DNA from: Blastococcus mobilis | Lineage (GTDB): Bacteria > Actinomycetota > Actinomycetes > Mycobacteriales > Geodermatophilaceae | Direction: 5' to 3' | Assembly: GCF_900188025.1 (NCBI RefSeq) | Contig: NZ_FZNO01000012.1 | Span: forward strand, 94,390 to 158,389 | DNA: 64,000 bases | In this document: positions 1-9,197 of the stretch, piece after piece | How the letters are laid out: every line of letters starts with the position of its first letter | How positions within the stretch are numbered: the stretch's first letter is position 1 | Position numbers and translations under genes: made by a program | Notes under the pieces: generated by a model | What the model saw: only the letters and a program-made list of their open reading frames with translations | The model's database searches: none | Told to the model about the DNA's origin: nothing

Positions 1-1
1 G

Positions 2-121
2 CACTACCCGACGATGGCGGAGGCGCTCCCGGGGTGGCTCGCCGACCTCGAACGGTCGGTGGGGGAGTCCGACACCGAGCTGATCATGACCTCGGTCGGC
101 CGCCGGCTGGTGCAGCGGTGA
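2..121 (+). CDS. C-terminal end of an unidentified protein (partial)
   Basis: The reading frame open from the left edge ends at TGA 119-121. The 39 visible residues include a stretch PGWLADLERSVGESDTELI and end RRLVQR. The stop overlaps the GTG start of the next gene by four bases, so it is probably the upstream member of the same operon. Too little is visible to assign a family. Confidence 0.6.
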   Translation, partial: HYPTMAEALPGWLADLERSVGESDTELIMTSVGRRLVQR

Positions 122-2298
122 TCCGGATCGCCCTGCTGCCAGGCGACGGTGTCGGGACGGAGGTCCTGGACGGGCCGTCCCGGTTGCTGCGCGGGCTGGC
201 GGACCGGGGCCTGGTCGAGGTGACCGGGCCGTGGCCGGTCGGCGCGCGGGCCGCGGCCGGCACCGGGTCGGTTCTCCCGGACGAGACGCTCCAGGCGTGC
301 GACGACGCCGACGCGTTGCTGCTCGGGGCGGTGGGGGAGGACCCCGGCGTGCCGGTCGAGGTCTGCCCACGGCCCGAGGTCGCCCTGCACCGGCTCCGGG
401 AGCGGTACGACCTGCGCATCTCGGTCCGCGAGATCCCGGTCGACGAGCACAACGACCTCACCGTGGTCCGCAACCTGATCGGCGGCTCCTACGGCGGCGC
501 TGCCGACCGCACCTTCAGCGTCGACGGTGGCGAGGCCGCCGACGTGCTCCGGCTGACCCCCGAGCGGGTGGCCGAGGTGGTGCACCTCGGCTACGACGTC
601 CTCGAGCAGCGTGGTGGCGGCCGACTGGTGTCGGTGGACAAGGCCAACCTCTACGCGACCGGCCGGCTCTGGCGCCAGACCGCGGAGGCGGTCGCCCGGG
701 AACGTGGCCGGCCGGTCGAGCACCGCTTCGTCGACCGGGCCGCCTTCGAACTCGGTTCCGGCGCGGAGCTGCCCGAGGTTCTGGTCACCGAGGGCCTGCT
801 CGGTGACATCCTCAGCGACCTGGCCGCCGGCCGGGCCGGGTCACCGGCCCTGTGCGGCTCCGCGTCGATCCATCCCGGGGCCCCGGTCCGGGGACGGTGC
901 CAGGGCCTGTTCGAGCCGGCCCACGGCTCGGCGCCCCGCCGCACGGGACGCGACGAGGTGAACCCGCTGGGTGGCTTCCTCGCGCTGGTGGCGTTGCTGC
1001 AGCACTTCGACGAGACCCGTGGGCTGGGCATGCGGCTGCGGACGGCGACGCTCACCGTGCTGCGCCAGGGCCCGTGGACCTACGACCTGGCGCCGGAGGA
1101 CGTCCCCGCGGCGGGGACGTCGGAGGTCGCCGACGCGGTTCTCGCCGTCTTCCACTCGCTCGACCCCGAGGCCGCCCCGGCCGGCGTGGAGGACGTCGCG
1201 GTGGTGGCGGAGTCCGACGTCCGCGTTCCGGCCGACGTGCTCCGGTCATGGACCGTCGAGGTCCTCGAGGCGGTGGGCGTGCGCCCGGCACACGCCCACG
1301 ACGTCGCGCGGGTGCTGGCCTACGCCGATCTCTCCGGCATCGACTCCCACGGCATCGCCCGGCTGCCCGCGTACGTCGGGGCCATCGGCACCGGCGTCAT
1401 CCGGATCGACGGCGAGCCGACGGTGCACTCCGCCGGCGGCGCGGTCGCCCTGGTCGACGGGCACGGCCTGCTCGGACACCCGGTCACCGCGGTGGCGCTC
1501 ACCGAGGCGGTCGACCGGGCCCGCCGGTACGGCGTCGGCTGGGTGAACGTGCGGAGCAGCAGCCACCACGGGGCCAGCGGGTGCTACGTCCACGAGGCCG
1601 CGCTGCAGGGCCTGGTCGGGCTGGCCGCCACCAACACCGGTCCGGTCGTCGCCCCCACCGGCGCCTCCCGGCCGTATCTCGGCACCAATCCGCTGGCCCT
1701 GGGCATGCCGGTGGCCGGCGAGGAGCCGATGGTGTTCGACATGGCGACCTCGGCGGTGGCCGGCGGCAAGTTCGAGATCGCGCTGCGCGCCGGCAAGCCG
1801 GTGCCACTGGGCTGGGGGATCGACGCCGAGGGCCGGCACACCACCGATCCGACCGCCGTCTACCCGGGCAAGGGCGCCCTGCTGCCGCTGGGCAGCGACC
1901 GGGAGCGGTCCAGCCACAAGGGCTACGGCCTCGGGCTGCTGGTCGAGCTGCTGACCGCGGTGCTGTCCGGAGGGCCGACCGGGCCCGGCGTCGGCAACCT
2001 GACCTTCCGGTCGGGTGCGCGGCCGCCGGGCACCAGCCACCTCGTCGTCGTCCTCGACCCCGCCCGGCTGGGAGATGCCGGCCGGATGCAGGTGGAGACG
2101 CAGCGGCTGCTCTCCGAGCTCCGGGCGATGGCGCCCGTCGACGACGAGCTGCCGGTGCGCACTCCCGGGCAGCGGTCGGCCGCCGAACGGGCGCTGCGGC
2201 GGGCGGAGGGCGTTCCGTTGGACGCCGGGACCCACCGCGCCCTGCTCGCGCTCGGTGAGCAGGTCGGCCGGTCCCTGGCCGTTCCATCCCGTCGTTGA
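118..2298 (+). CDS. Fusion of isopropylmalate/tartrate-dehydrogenase-like and Ldh2-family dehydrogenase
   Basis: A 726-residue protein made of two complete oxidoreductase domains. Residues ~1-350 are a beta-decarboxylating dehydrogenase of the LeuB/tartrate dehydrogenase type: LLPGDGVG at the N terminus, VDKANLYATGRLWR, TEGLLGDILSDLA and LFEPAHGSAPRRTG match the nucleotide- and metal-binding segments. Residues ~365-726 are a malate/L-lactate dehydrogenase (Ldh2/MDH2 family, NAD(P)-dependent 2-hydroxyacid or ureidoglycolate type) with GIDSHGIARLPAYV, SSHHGASGCY and KGYGLGLLVELL. There is no stop or frame change between them. GTG 118 was chosen because it overlaps the upstream stop and begins directly at the family N terminus. 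Each half is near the usual length for its family. The exact substrates are not known; the neighbours suggest hydroxy-dicarboxylate catabolism. Confidence 0.85.
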   Translation: MIRIALLPGDGVGTEVLDGPSRLLRGLADRGLVEVTGPWPVGARAAAGTGSVLPDETLQACDDADALLLGAVGEDPGVPVEVCPRPEVALHRLRERYDLRISVREIPVDEHNDLTVVRNLIGGSYGGAADRTFSVDGGEAADVLRLTPERVAEVVHLGYDVLEQRGGGRLVSVDKANLYATGRLWRQTAEAVARERGRPVEHRFVDRAAFELGSGAELPEVLVTEGLLGDILSDLAAGRAGSPALCGSASIHPGAPVRGRCQGLFEPAHGSAPRRTGRDEVNPLGGFLALVALLQHFDETRGLGMRLRTATLTVLRQGPWTYDLAPEDVPAAGTSEVADAVLAVFHSLDPEAAPAGVEDVAVVAESDVRVPADVLRSWTVEVLEAVGVRPAHAHDVARVLAYADLSGIDSHGIARLPAYVGAIGTGVIRIDGEPTVHSAGGAVALVDGHGLLGHPVTAVALTEAVDRARRYGVGWVNVRSSSHHGASGCYVHEAALQGLVGLAATNTGPVVAPTGASRPYLGTNPLALGMPVAGEEPMVFDMATSAVAGGKFEIALRAGKPVPLGWGIDAEGRHTTDPTAVYPGKGALLPLGSDRERSSHKGYGLGLLVELLTAVLSGGPTGPGVGNLTFRSGARPPGTSHLVVVLDPARLGDAGRMQVETQRLLSELRAMAPVDDELPVRTPGQRSAAERALRRAEGVPLDAGTHRALLALGEQVGRSLAVPSRR

Positions 2299-2314
2299 TA
2301 CCGGGGCGGACACC

Positions 2315-3595
2315 GTGAACGGCCGGCCCTCGGCCACCGCCCGGGCGACCCTGCAGGCCGTGGCCGTCTCCGTCCTCGGTGTGCTGCCGGCGTTCCTCGT
2401 GGGCGCGCTCGCCGTGCAGATCCGCGCCGACCTGGGCGTGGGGCTCGCGCTGTTCGGCTTCGCGGCCGCGACCCTGTTCGGGGTCTCCGGCGTGTGCGCC
2501 CGCCCCGGAGGCCGGCTCGTCCAGCGGCTCGGCTTCCGGAAGGGGACGGCGCTGGCCGCGGTCCTGTCCGTCGTGTCGCTGACGGCTGTCGGCCTCGCCC
2601 AGTCGGCGGTGTGGCTCATGGTCGGTCTGGCCATCGGCGGACTCGGGAACGCGGTGGCGCAGCCGTCGGCCAACCTCGGCATCTCCGAGCTGGTCACGGA
2701 GGCGCGCCTGGGTCTGGCGTTCGGCATCAAGCAGTCGTCCGTCCCGGCCGCCACCCTGTTGGGCGGGCTGGCGGTGCCCGGTATCGCGCTGGTCTTCGGC
2801 TGGCGCTGGGCCGTGGCCGCCGCGGTGGCGCTGGCGATCGCGCTGCTGGTCTGGTCGCAGGTCACCGGTCGTGACGCTCACGGCGGGTCGCGTCCCGCCG
2901 ATGGCGGCGCCCCCGACAAGGGCCTGCCCCGAGGCGGGCTCGTCGTCCTGACCCTGGGCGGCTTCCTGGGCTCGGCGGCGGCCACGCCCACGGGCGTCTT
3001 CCTCGTCGACTCGGCGGTGGCCTCGGGCGTCGCGCCGGGGACAGCCGGCCTGCTCTTCGCCGCCTGCTCCGTGCTCGGTCTGGGCAGCCGCGTCGGGTTC
3101 GGCTGGCTGGCCGACCGGCATCCCGACCGCAGCCGCTACCTGTTCATCGCCAACCTGCTCACCGGTGGGGCCGTCGGCTACGGCCTGCTGGCCACCGGCG
3201 AGGCCCCCATGGTCGTCGCGGGATCGCTGTTCGCCTACGGGATGGGCTGGGCCTGGACCGGGCTGTTCCACTTCGCCGTCGTCAAGGACAACCGTGCCGC
3301 GGCCGCCTCGGTGACCGGCTTCGTGCAGACCGGGCTCTCGCTCGGCGCGGCGACCGGGCCGCTCTTCTTCGGCATCGTGGCGCAGACGTTCTCCTACACG
3401 GCGGCCTGGCTGACCGCCGGCGTGCTGAGCCTGGCGGCGGCGGTCACCATCCGGGCCGGTCGCCGCATGGTCCGCCGCTCGCGTGGGCTGCCGGTGGCCG
3501 GGCTGCGCCGACGGGCACCGGCGGCCGACCCCCGGCCTGCAGGCACCGACGGGACCGCCACCCGCACGACCCCACCCAGAGAGAGGGCGACATGA
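2315..3595 (+). CDS. MFS transporter
   Basis: A 426-residue major facilitator with about 12 hydrophobic segments. It likely imports an organic acid for the adjacent enzymes. The first helix begins about residue 11 (AVSVLGVLPAFLVGALAVQI), and the loop between helices 8 and 9 carries FGWLADRHPDRSR, a typical MFS-like basic loop. GTG 2315 follows the upstream stop by 16 bp; the frame extends further upstream, but only over the end of the preceding gene. It resembles the leftward MFS protein that ends at 5175 (GMGWAWTGL versus CTGWAWAGL, and similar C termini), so the two are paralogues flanking the same cluster. The substrate is not visible from sequence. Confidence 0.85.
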   Translation: MNGRPSATARATLQAVAVSVLGVLPAFLVGALAVQIRADLGVGLALFGFAAATLFGVSGVCARPGGRLVQRLGFRKGTALAAVLSVVSLTAVGLAQSAVWLMVGLAIGGLGNAVAQPSANLGISELVTEARLGLAFGIKQSSVPAATLLGGLAVPGIALVFGWRWAVAAAVALAIALLVWSQVTGRDAHGGSRPADGGAPDKGLPRGGLVVLTLGGFLGSAAATPTGVFLVDSAVASGVAPGTAGLLFAACSVLGLGSRVGFGWLADRHPDRSRYLFIANLLTGGAVGYGLLATGEAPMVVAGSLFAYGMGWAWTGLFHFAVVKDNRAAAASVTGFVQTGLSLGAATGPLFFGIVAQTFSYTAAWLTAGVLSLAAAVTIRAGRRMVRRSRGLPVAGLRRRAPAADPRPAGTDGTATRTTPPRERAT

Positions 3596-4275
3596 GCACC
3601 TGCCGGCTGCACCGACCGGGGCCGCGCCCGGATACCGCCCTGCTCGAGCAGTGTCGTGACCTGCCGACCAGCATCCTGTCCGACAGCATGGACCGCGTCG
3701 GCGGCGTGCGCGGCGTCCACCGGGTCCCGGGCGGGCGGTGGCCGCGGGTCGCCGGCCCCGCCCTGACCGTGCGCACCCGCGCCGGCGACAACCTCGTCGT
3801 CCACCGGGCGCTGGATCTCGCCCGGCCCGGCGACGTGCTGGTCATCGACGCCGGCGGGTCCCTGGAGCGGGCGATCCTCGGGGAGATCATGGGCCGCTAC
3901 GCCGCGGTGCGGGGGATCGCCGCCCTGGTCGTGGACGGAGCCGTCCGCGACAGCGAGGGGCTGGCGGCCGGGCCGGTGCCGGTCTTCGCCCTCGGCATCA
4001 ACCACCTCGGTCCGTACAAGGACGGCCCGGGTGAGCTGCACGGGCCGGTGCAGGCCGGTGGCACGGTGGTGCGCTCGGGGGACGTCGTCGTGGGGGACGG
4101 CGACGGCGTGGTCGTGCTCCCGTACGAGCGGGCCGCCGAGGTGGTCGCACGCGGGCAGGAGCGGCTGCGCGACGAGGAGGAGCAGTTCGCCGCGATCGCG
4201 GGGGGCACGCTCGACCGGTCCTGGGTGACCCGGGCGCTGGCCGAGGTGCACGTGGGCCACGAGGTGGACCGGTGA
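3592..4275 (+). CDS. RraA-like aldolase/decarboxylase (HMG/CHA aldolase family)
   Basis: A 227-residue member of the RraA/4-carboxy-4-hydroxy-2-oxoadipate aldolase family, metal-dependent enzymes that cleave hydroxy-oxo-dicarboxylates to pyruvate and often decarboxylate oxaloacetate. The family signature is present: an AILGEIMGRYAA helix followed by AALVVDGAVRDSEGL, containing the Arg-Asp pair that holds substrate and metal. An N-terminal SILSDSMDRVGG and a C-terminal VVVGDGDGVVVLP match the fold. ATG 3592 overlaps the MFS stop by four bases (ATGA), and the stop overlaps the next GTG by four, so the genes are translationally coupled. True RraA (ribonuclease regulator) is unlikely in this metabolic context. 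Confidence 0.85.
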   Translation: MSTCRLHRPGPRPDTALLEQCRDLPTSILSDSMDRVGGVRGVHRVPGGRWPRVAGPALTVRTRAGDNLVVHRALDLARPGDVLVIDAGGSLERAILGEIMGRYAAVRGIAALVVDGAVRDSEGLAAGPVPVFALGINHLGPYKDGPGELHGPVQAGGTVVRSGDVVVGDGDGVVVLPYERAAEVVARGQERLRDEEEQFAAIAGGTLDRSWVTRALAEVHVGHEVDR

Positions 4276-5168
4276 GCCGGCGCTGGGGCCTGATCGGCTT
4301 CGGCGAGGCCGGCCGGATCATCGGTGGCGCGATCGCCGCGTCCGGCGTGGAGCTCGCGGTGCACGACCGACTGCTGCTGGACGCCGCCCGCGGGCCGGCC
4401 GCGCGCGCGGCGGTCGAGGCGGCCGGCGCGATCCCGGTCGAGGACCTCGCCGCGCTCGCCGACCGCGAGGTGGTGCTGTCGCTGGTCACGCCGGCGACCG
4501 CGGTGCCGGCGGCGGCCGGCTTCGCGCGGCACGCGTCGTCCGGCGTGCTCTACGTGGACCTGAACTCCACCGCACCGGGGGCGAAGCGCGAGGTGGCCGC
4601 GGCGCTCACCGGCGTGCGGGTGGTCGACGGCGTCATGACCGGCGGCGGCATCCAGCTCGACGGGGCGAAGATCCCGATCTCGCTGGCCGGGCCGGACGCC
4701 GCCGAGGCGGCCCGGCGGCTCGGCCAGGCGGGACTCAACGTCGCCGTCGTCGGCTCGGAGATCGGTGCGGCGGCCGCGCTGAAGATGCTGCGCAGCGTCG
4801 TCATCAAGGGGATGGAGGGTCTCTGGGTGGAGGCACTGCTCGCCGCCCGGCGGATGGACGTCGTCGAGCCCCTGGTCGCGATGATCGAGGAGACACTCGA
4901 CCGGTACTCCGCTCGCGACTTCGCCACCATGCTCGTGACCACCCACGTCGGGCACGCGGGGCGCCGGCAGGTCGAGGTGCGGATGGCCCGGGACACCGTT
5001 GCGGGCACTGGAGTGCCGCCGCTGCTGTCGGACGGGATCGTCGCCCGCCACGAGCACACTGCCCGGGGACTCGCGGCCGCCGGTGCCGAGCCCGGTGCCG
5101 TTCCGCCGTCGCTGGCGGCCGCGCTGGAGATCCTGGGCAGGCTGGCGGGCGAGACGCCGCCCGGCTGA
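4272..5168 (+). CDS. NAD(P)-dependent oxidoreductase (3-hydroxyisobutyrate/6-phosphogluconate dehydrogenase-like)
   Basis: A 298-residue two-domain protein. The Rossmann motif is at the very N terminus (GLIGFGEAGRIIGG). A VMTGGGIQLDGAKIPISLAG segment follows, with a C-terminal all-helical domain (ALKMLRSVVIKGMEGLWVEALLAA) of the DUF1932 type found in the 6-phosphogluconate dehydrogenase superfamily. It probably oxidises a hydroxy acid or reduces the matching oxo acid. GTG 4272 overlaps the RraA-like stop. It is the last gene of the rightward operon; the leftward MFS gene ends 6 bp further on, with no room for a separate terminator. Confidence 0.8.
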   Translation: MSRRWGLIGFGEAGRIIGGAIAASGVELAVHDRLLLDAARGPAARAAVEAAGAIPVEDLAALADREVVLSLVTPATAVPAAAGFARHASSGVLYVDLNSTAPGAKREVAAALTGVRVVDGVMTGGGIQLDGAKIPISLAGPDAAEAARRLGQAGLNVAVVGSEIGAAAALKMLRSVVIKGMEGLWVEALLAARRMDVVEPLVAMIEETLDRYSARDFATMLVTTHVGHAGRRQVEVRMARDTVAGTGVPPLLSDGIVARHEHTARGLAAAGAEPGAVPPSLAAALEILGRLAGETPPG

Positions 5169-5174
5169 GACCGC

Positions 5175-6401
5175 TCAGCGATGCGCGGACCGTCGCCGGA
5201 GCTGCTGCGCGGCGACGAGCCCGGGGCGGTCCCGCAGCAGCATGCGCCGGCCCTGCACGATCACCGCACCGGCCACCACCGACGTCGCCGCGGTGCCGTA
5301 CCAGGCGACGGAGTACGAGCCGGCCGACACGACGAGGCCGAACACGAGGGGGCCCAGCGCGGCACCGGCGCCCATCCCGCCCTGGGTGATCGAGGTCGCG
5401 CGGGCGGCCATGCCCGGGTGCATCCGCGCCACGGAGTAGGTGGACAGTCCCGCCCACGCCCAGCCGGTGCAGTAGCCGATCAGCGCACCTGCCGCGATCA
5501 GCACCTCCACCCCGGTGCCCAGCAGCGCATAGGACAGCCCGCCGACCGCCATCTGCGCCGCGACGACCAGCAGCCACTTGGTCCGCACCCGGTCGGCCAG
5601 CCAGCCCATGGCGATCCGGGCTGCCGCGCCGGTGCCGCTGGCCACGGCGGCCAGGACACCGGCGGTCGCGGGCGTGATGCCGCCGTCGACGGCGGTGGCG
5701 ACGAAGAAGGAGCCCAGCGCGTTGCCGGTCGCGGCGCCGAGCATGAGTCCTACGGCGAGCACGATCAGCGGTCCGCGGCGGAACGGGCCGGCCGCTTCCG
5801 ACGGCGCGGCCGACCCGGGCGACCGCAGCCGTGCGCCGCCCGGCACGCCCAGCATCACGACGACCGCCAGGGCGGCGCCGAGGGCGAACGCCGGTCGCCA
5901 GCCCAGCGGGATCGCGACCAGCGGAACGGCGACGCCGGCCAGCATCGTGGACAGCGGGATCGCCGCCTGCTTCGTCCCGTAGGCCAGTCCGTGCCGGTCC
6001 GGCGGCACCGCCCGGGCGATGAGGTCGTTGCTCGCCGGCTGCCCGATGCCGTTGCCCCATCCGGCCACCACCAGAGCAGCGACCAACGCGGCGGTGTACT
6101 GCGCCGCCAGTGCGATGACCAGCATCGTTCCGGCGCCCACCAGCGCCGACATCCGTACGACGGGGGAGGTCCCGAAGCGGCGCACGAGCAGCCCTGCGGT
6201 GAGCGCGGAGACCGCCGACGTGGCGAAGAAGCACGCGACGAGGACGCCGAGCAGCGACGGGCCGAAGCCGAGATCGGCACGCAGCTGCACCCAGAGCACC
6301 CCGACCATGTAGACCGGCAGCACGCCCACCGTGGTGACCGCGACCGCCGCGACGGCGGCCGAGCGGCTGCTGGCGAGGCGGTTCCGCCGGGGCGGGCGCA
6401 C
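5175..6401 (-). CDS. MFS transporter, paralogue of the 2315-3595 protein
   Basis: A 408-residue transporter with about 12 membrane segments. The first spans AVAAVAVTTVGVLPVYMVGVLWVQL by residue ~35, with RPDRHGLAYGTKQAAIP mid-protein and MGWLADRVRTKW in a central loop. GTG 6401 begins five bases after the stop of the FAD-linked oxidase and is preferred; the open frame continues much further upstream but only as a shadow of that gene. Co-transcription with the two hydroxyacid oxidases suggests uptake of a 2-hydroxy acid or dicarboxylate. The substrate is not determined. Confidence 0.85.
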   Translation of the reverse strand: MRPPRRNRLASSRSAAVAAVAVTTVGVLPVYMVGVLWVQLRADLGFGPSLLGVLVACFFATSAVSALTAGLLVRRFGTSPVVRMSALVGAGTMLVIALAAQYTAALVAALVVAGWGNGIGQPASNDLIARAVPPDRHGLAYGTKQAAIPLSTMLAGVAVPLVAIPLGWRPAFALGAALAVVVMLGVPGGARLRSPGSAAPSEAAGPFRRGPLIVLAVGLMLGAATGNALGSFFVATAVDGGITPATAGVLAAVASGTGAAARIAMGWLADRVRTKWLLVVAAQMAVGGLSYALLGTGVEVLIAAGALIGYCTGWAWAGLSTYSVARMHPGMAARATSITQGGMGAGAALGPLVFGLVVSAGSYSVAWYGTAATSVVAGAVIVQGRRMLLRDRPGLVAAQQLRRRSAHR

Positions 6402-6406
6402 GGCGG

Positions 6407-7834
6407 TCAGCCCGGCCTGCGAGCGCCGTCGAAGGGCAGCAGGGCGCGGCCGAGGCGGCCGTCCGGGTCCAGCGCCCGCTTGACGGCCAGCATCGCGGCG
6501 ACCTCGTCCCCGGTCCGGTTGAGCCGCAGCAGGTGCGCCTTGGCCCGCCCGATGCCGTGCTCGGCGCTGATGCTCCCGTCGTGCTGGGCGGCCAGCGTGA
6601 GGACGGCGTCGTCGAGCGCGTCGTCGCGGGGGTCGGCGTCGAGGATGTTCACGTGCACGTTGCCGTCCCCGAGATGGCCGAAGAAGAACGGCCGAGGGCT
6701 CCGGCCCGACAGCGGGTCCCGGGTGGGCCACTCCCGCACGAGTGCGCCGCAGCGCTCGACGAACTCCGCGGTCCGGGCGGCCGGCACCGAGAGGTCGAAC
6801 TTGTGCGGCACGCCGAAGGCGCTGACCGACTCGGTGATGCGGTCCCGGTAGCCCCACAGCCGACGCACCCCCGCGGCGTCGTCCGCGGCCGCCAGATCGA
6901 TCAGCGGGTCGTCGGTGACCCCGGCGCCGGCGAGTGCCGTCAGCAGCCGGTCGAGGCCGGCCGGCCCGTCGGCGAGTTCCAGGACCAGGTGGGCCGGGTG
7001 CCGCCGGGGGAGCGGATCGGGCTCGCCGGTGGCCGCGAGCACCAGGCGCAGGCACGCGTCGTCGACCAGCTCCGCAGCCCGCAGCTGCGGCACCCGGACC
7101 CGCATCTCGGCGAGCACGTCGACAGCCGCCTGCACACCGGGCAGGCCCAGCAGCACGACCGCGCGGGACGCCGATCGCGCCACGACCCGGAGCAGCAGCC
7201 GCGTGATGACGCCGAGGGTGCCCTCGCTGCCGACGAGCAGGGCCGACAGCGAGTACCCGGTGTTGTCCTTGACCAGCGGATGCATCCGCACCAGCGGGCG
7301 CCCGTCCACGGTCAGCGCGTCGACGGAGAGCACCTGCGAGCGCATCATCCCCTGCTGCAGCACCCTGATGCCTCCGGCGTTGGTGGCCGCCATGCCGCCG
7401 ACGGTGCAGCTCTCCCGGGCGGCGAGGTCGACCGGCAGCTCGAGGCCGTGCGGGCGGAGGAAGTCCTGCAGCGCGGCCAGGGTGACGCCGGCCTCGGCCA
7501 CCACGGTGCCCGCCACCGGGTTCACCGGGCCGATCCGGGTCAACCGTGTCGTCGACAGGAGGACGTCGCCGGCCTCGGGCACGCCGCCGGCGACCAGCCC
7601 CGTGTTGCCGCCCTGGACGACGACGCGCAGCCCCGCGGCGGCGACCTCGGCGAGCACCGCCGCGGTCTGCCCCTCGTCGGCGGGCCGGACGACCAGCGCG
7701 CAGTCGCCGCGCCATCGCCCGGTCCAGTCGCGGACGTAGCCCTCGACCACCGCCGGGTCGACGAGGACGTGGTCCGGCCCGACCACACCGGCGAGGCGCT
7801 CCGCGAGCGCCTGTGTCATCGGGGCAGAGGTCAC
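6407..7834 (-). CDS. FAD-linked oxidase, D-2-hydroxyglutarate/glycolate dehydrogenase type
   Basis: A 475-residue flavoprotein of the vanillyl-alcohol-oxidase superfamily. The FAD-binding domain spans residues ~35-220 (VVVQGGNTGLVAGGVP, then CTVGGMAATNAGGIRVLQ and GSEGTLGVIT). The C-terminal domain has FGHLGDGNVHVNI and ISAEHGIGRAKAHLL, the metal and substrate signature of D-2-hydroxyacid dehydrogenases. It should oxidise a D-2-hydroxy acid to the 2-oxo acid. GTG 7834 is chosen because it overlaps the LhgO stop by four bases; ATG 7819 is the alternative. Pairing with LhgO would cover both enantiomers of the same substrate. Confidence 0.85.
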   Translation of the reverse strand: MTSAPMTQALAERLAGVVGPDHVLVDPAVVEGYVRDWTGRWRGDCALVVRPADEGQTAAVLAEVAAAGLRVVVQGGNTGLVAGGVPEAGDVLLSTTRLTRIGPVNPVAGTVVAEAGVTLAALQDFLRPHGLELPVDLAARESCTVGGMAATNAGGIRVLQQGMMRSQVLSVDALTVDGRPLVRMHPLVKDNTGYSLSALLVGSEGTLGVITRLLLRVVARSASRAVVLLGLPGVQAAVDVLAEMRVRVPQLRAAELVDDACLRLVLAATGEPDPLPRRHPAHLVLELADGPAGLDRLLTALAGAGVTDDPLIDLAAADDAAGVRRLWGYRDRITESVSAFGVPHKFDLSVPAARTAEFVERCGALVREWPTRDPLSGRSPRPFFFGHLGDGNVHVNILDADPRDDALDDAVLTLAAQHDGSISAEHGIGRAKAHLLRLNRTGDEVAAMLAVKRALDPDGRLGRALLPFDGARRPG

Positions 7835-9054
7835 GACGCCGGGCCGCGGCCCAGGAGGGCGTCGACGATGTGCTCGGCGATCGCCAGGGAGGACGTGGCC
7901 GCGGGCGAGGGGGCGTTGCGGACGGCGACGACCGCGCCGGTCTGGGTGATGCGGAAGTCGTCGACCAGGCTGCCGTCGGTCTCCAGCGCCTGGGCGCGAA
8001 TGCCGGCCGCGGCAGGAACCATGTCCTCGACGGTCAGCTCGGGTACGTAGCGCTGCGCCGCCGCGGTGAACGCCCGCTTGCTCAAGGACCCGCGCAGCTC
8101 CTCGATGCCGGTCCGCCAGTGCTGCCTGGCGAACCTGCGGAAGCCGTCGTAACGGACGATCTCCGCCAGTTCCCGCACCGAGACGTCGCGCCGGCGGTAG
8201 CCCTCGCGGGCCAGGGCCAGCACGGCGTTCGGGCCGATGAGCACCTCGCCGTCGAACCGCGGGGTCAGGTGCACGCCGAGGAAGGGGTACCGCGGGTCGG
8301 GCACCGGATAGACGAGGCGGTTGACGAGCGAGCGCTTCTCCGGGACCAGCGCGTAGTACTCGCCGCGGAACGGGACGATGCGCGGCGCGTGGACGTCGCC
8401 GGCCAGCTCCGCGAGCCGGTCGACCTGGAGGCCCGCGCACAGCACGACCTCGTCGACGACGATCTCCTCGCCCGACGCCTCGCGGACGACCACCTCCTCG
8501 ACGGGGCCGCCGGTGGTGTGGTCCAGGCCGGTGACCGTGAAGCCGGTCCGGATGGTGGCCCCCCGCGCCTCGGCGTCGGCCGCGAGGGCCCGCGTGATCC
8601 CGGCGTAGTCGACGATCGCGGTGGTGGGGGAGTGCAGGCCGGCGATGCCGGTGACGTGCGGCTCCAGCTCCTTCAGCTCGGCACGGTCGATGATCCGGAT
8701 GCCCGGGACGCCGTTGGCCCGGGCGCGCTCGGCGATCGCGGCGAGCCGCTGCTGCTCCTCGGCGTCGAGGGCGACGAGCACCTTGCCGACCTCGTCGTAG
8801 GCGAGGCCCTGCTCGGCGCAGAAGTCCTTGAGCAGGCCGACGCCGCGGCGGCACAGCAGCGCCTTGAGCGAGCCGGGCTCGTAGTACAGGCCGGCGTGCA
8901 CGACGCCGCTGTTGCGGCCGGTCTGGTGGGCGGCGAGGTGGTCCTCCTTCTCGAGGAGGGTGACCTGCGCATCGGGCCGCAGCTGCAGGAGCCGGCGGGC
9001 GACCGCGGTTCCGATGATGCCGCCGCCGACGACGGCGTAGCGCGAGACGGACAT
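7831..9054 (-). CDS. lhgO: L-2-hydroxyglutarate oxidase-like FAD-dependent oxidoreductase
   Basis: A 407-residue DAO-type flavoprotein. The FAD dinucleotide motif GGGIIGTAVARRLLQ is at the N terminus, followed by HQTGRNSGVVHAGLYYEPGS, which is diagnostic of the LhgO group. PFRGEYYAL and PFLGVHLTPRFDGEV lie in the substrate domain. It oxidises L-2-hydroxyglutarate or a related acid, passing electrons to quinone or oxygen. ATG 9054 has GGAGAG seven bases upstream. The gene is divergent from the DapA-like gene, and the 143 bp between them must carry both promoters; I could not identify a clear operator there. Confidence 0.85.
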   Translation of the reverse strand: MSVSRYAVVGGGIIGTAVARRLLQLRPDAQVTLLEKEDHLAAHQTGRNSGVVHAGLYYEPGSLKALLCRRGVGLLKDFCAEQGLAYDEVGKVLVALDAEEQQRLAAIAERARANGVPGIRIIDRAELKELEPHVTGIAGLHSPTTAIVDYAGITRALAADAEARGATIRTGFTVTGLDHTTGGPVEEVVVREASGEEIVVDEVVLCAGLQVDRLAELAGDVHAPRIVPFRGEYYALVPEKRSLVNRLVYPVPDPRYPFLGVHLTPRFDGEVLIGPNAVLALAREGYRRRDVSVRELAEIVRYDGFRRFARQHWRTGIEELRGSLSKRAFTAAAQRYVPELTVEDMVPAAAGIRAQALETDGSLVDDFRITQTGAVVAVRNAPSPAATSSLAIAEHIVDALLGRGPAS

Positions 9055-9197
9055 CGCTCTCCGATCCCTGCCACCGCCCCGGAGCCCGGACGCGACGACG
9101 GGCGTTCCGGATGCGGTGGCCGTTACGGTGTGACCATGATCGCAATCGTGGTGCATGCCGGGCGAGCGGCTCGCGCCTCCCAGCAGGGTAGTTGCCG

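Noticed and set aside
3592..4275. True RraA, inhibitor of RNase E
   Set aside because: The metabolic operon and the aldolase-type Arg-Asp motif favour an aldolase; the fold is shared.
5175..7715. Extension of the leftward MFS protein to 846 residues
   Set aside because: The upstream part is the out-of-frame shadow of the FAD-linked oxidase; the MFS fold begins at about 6401.
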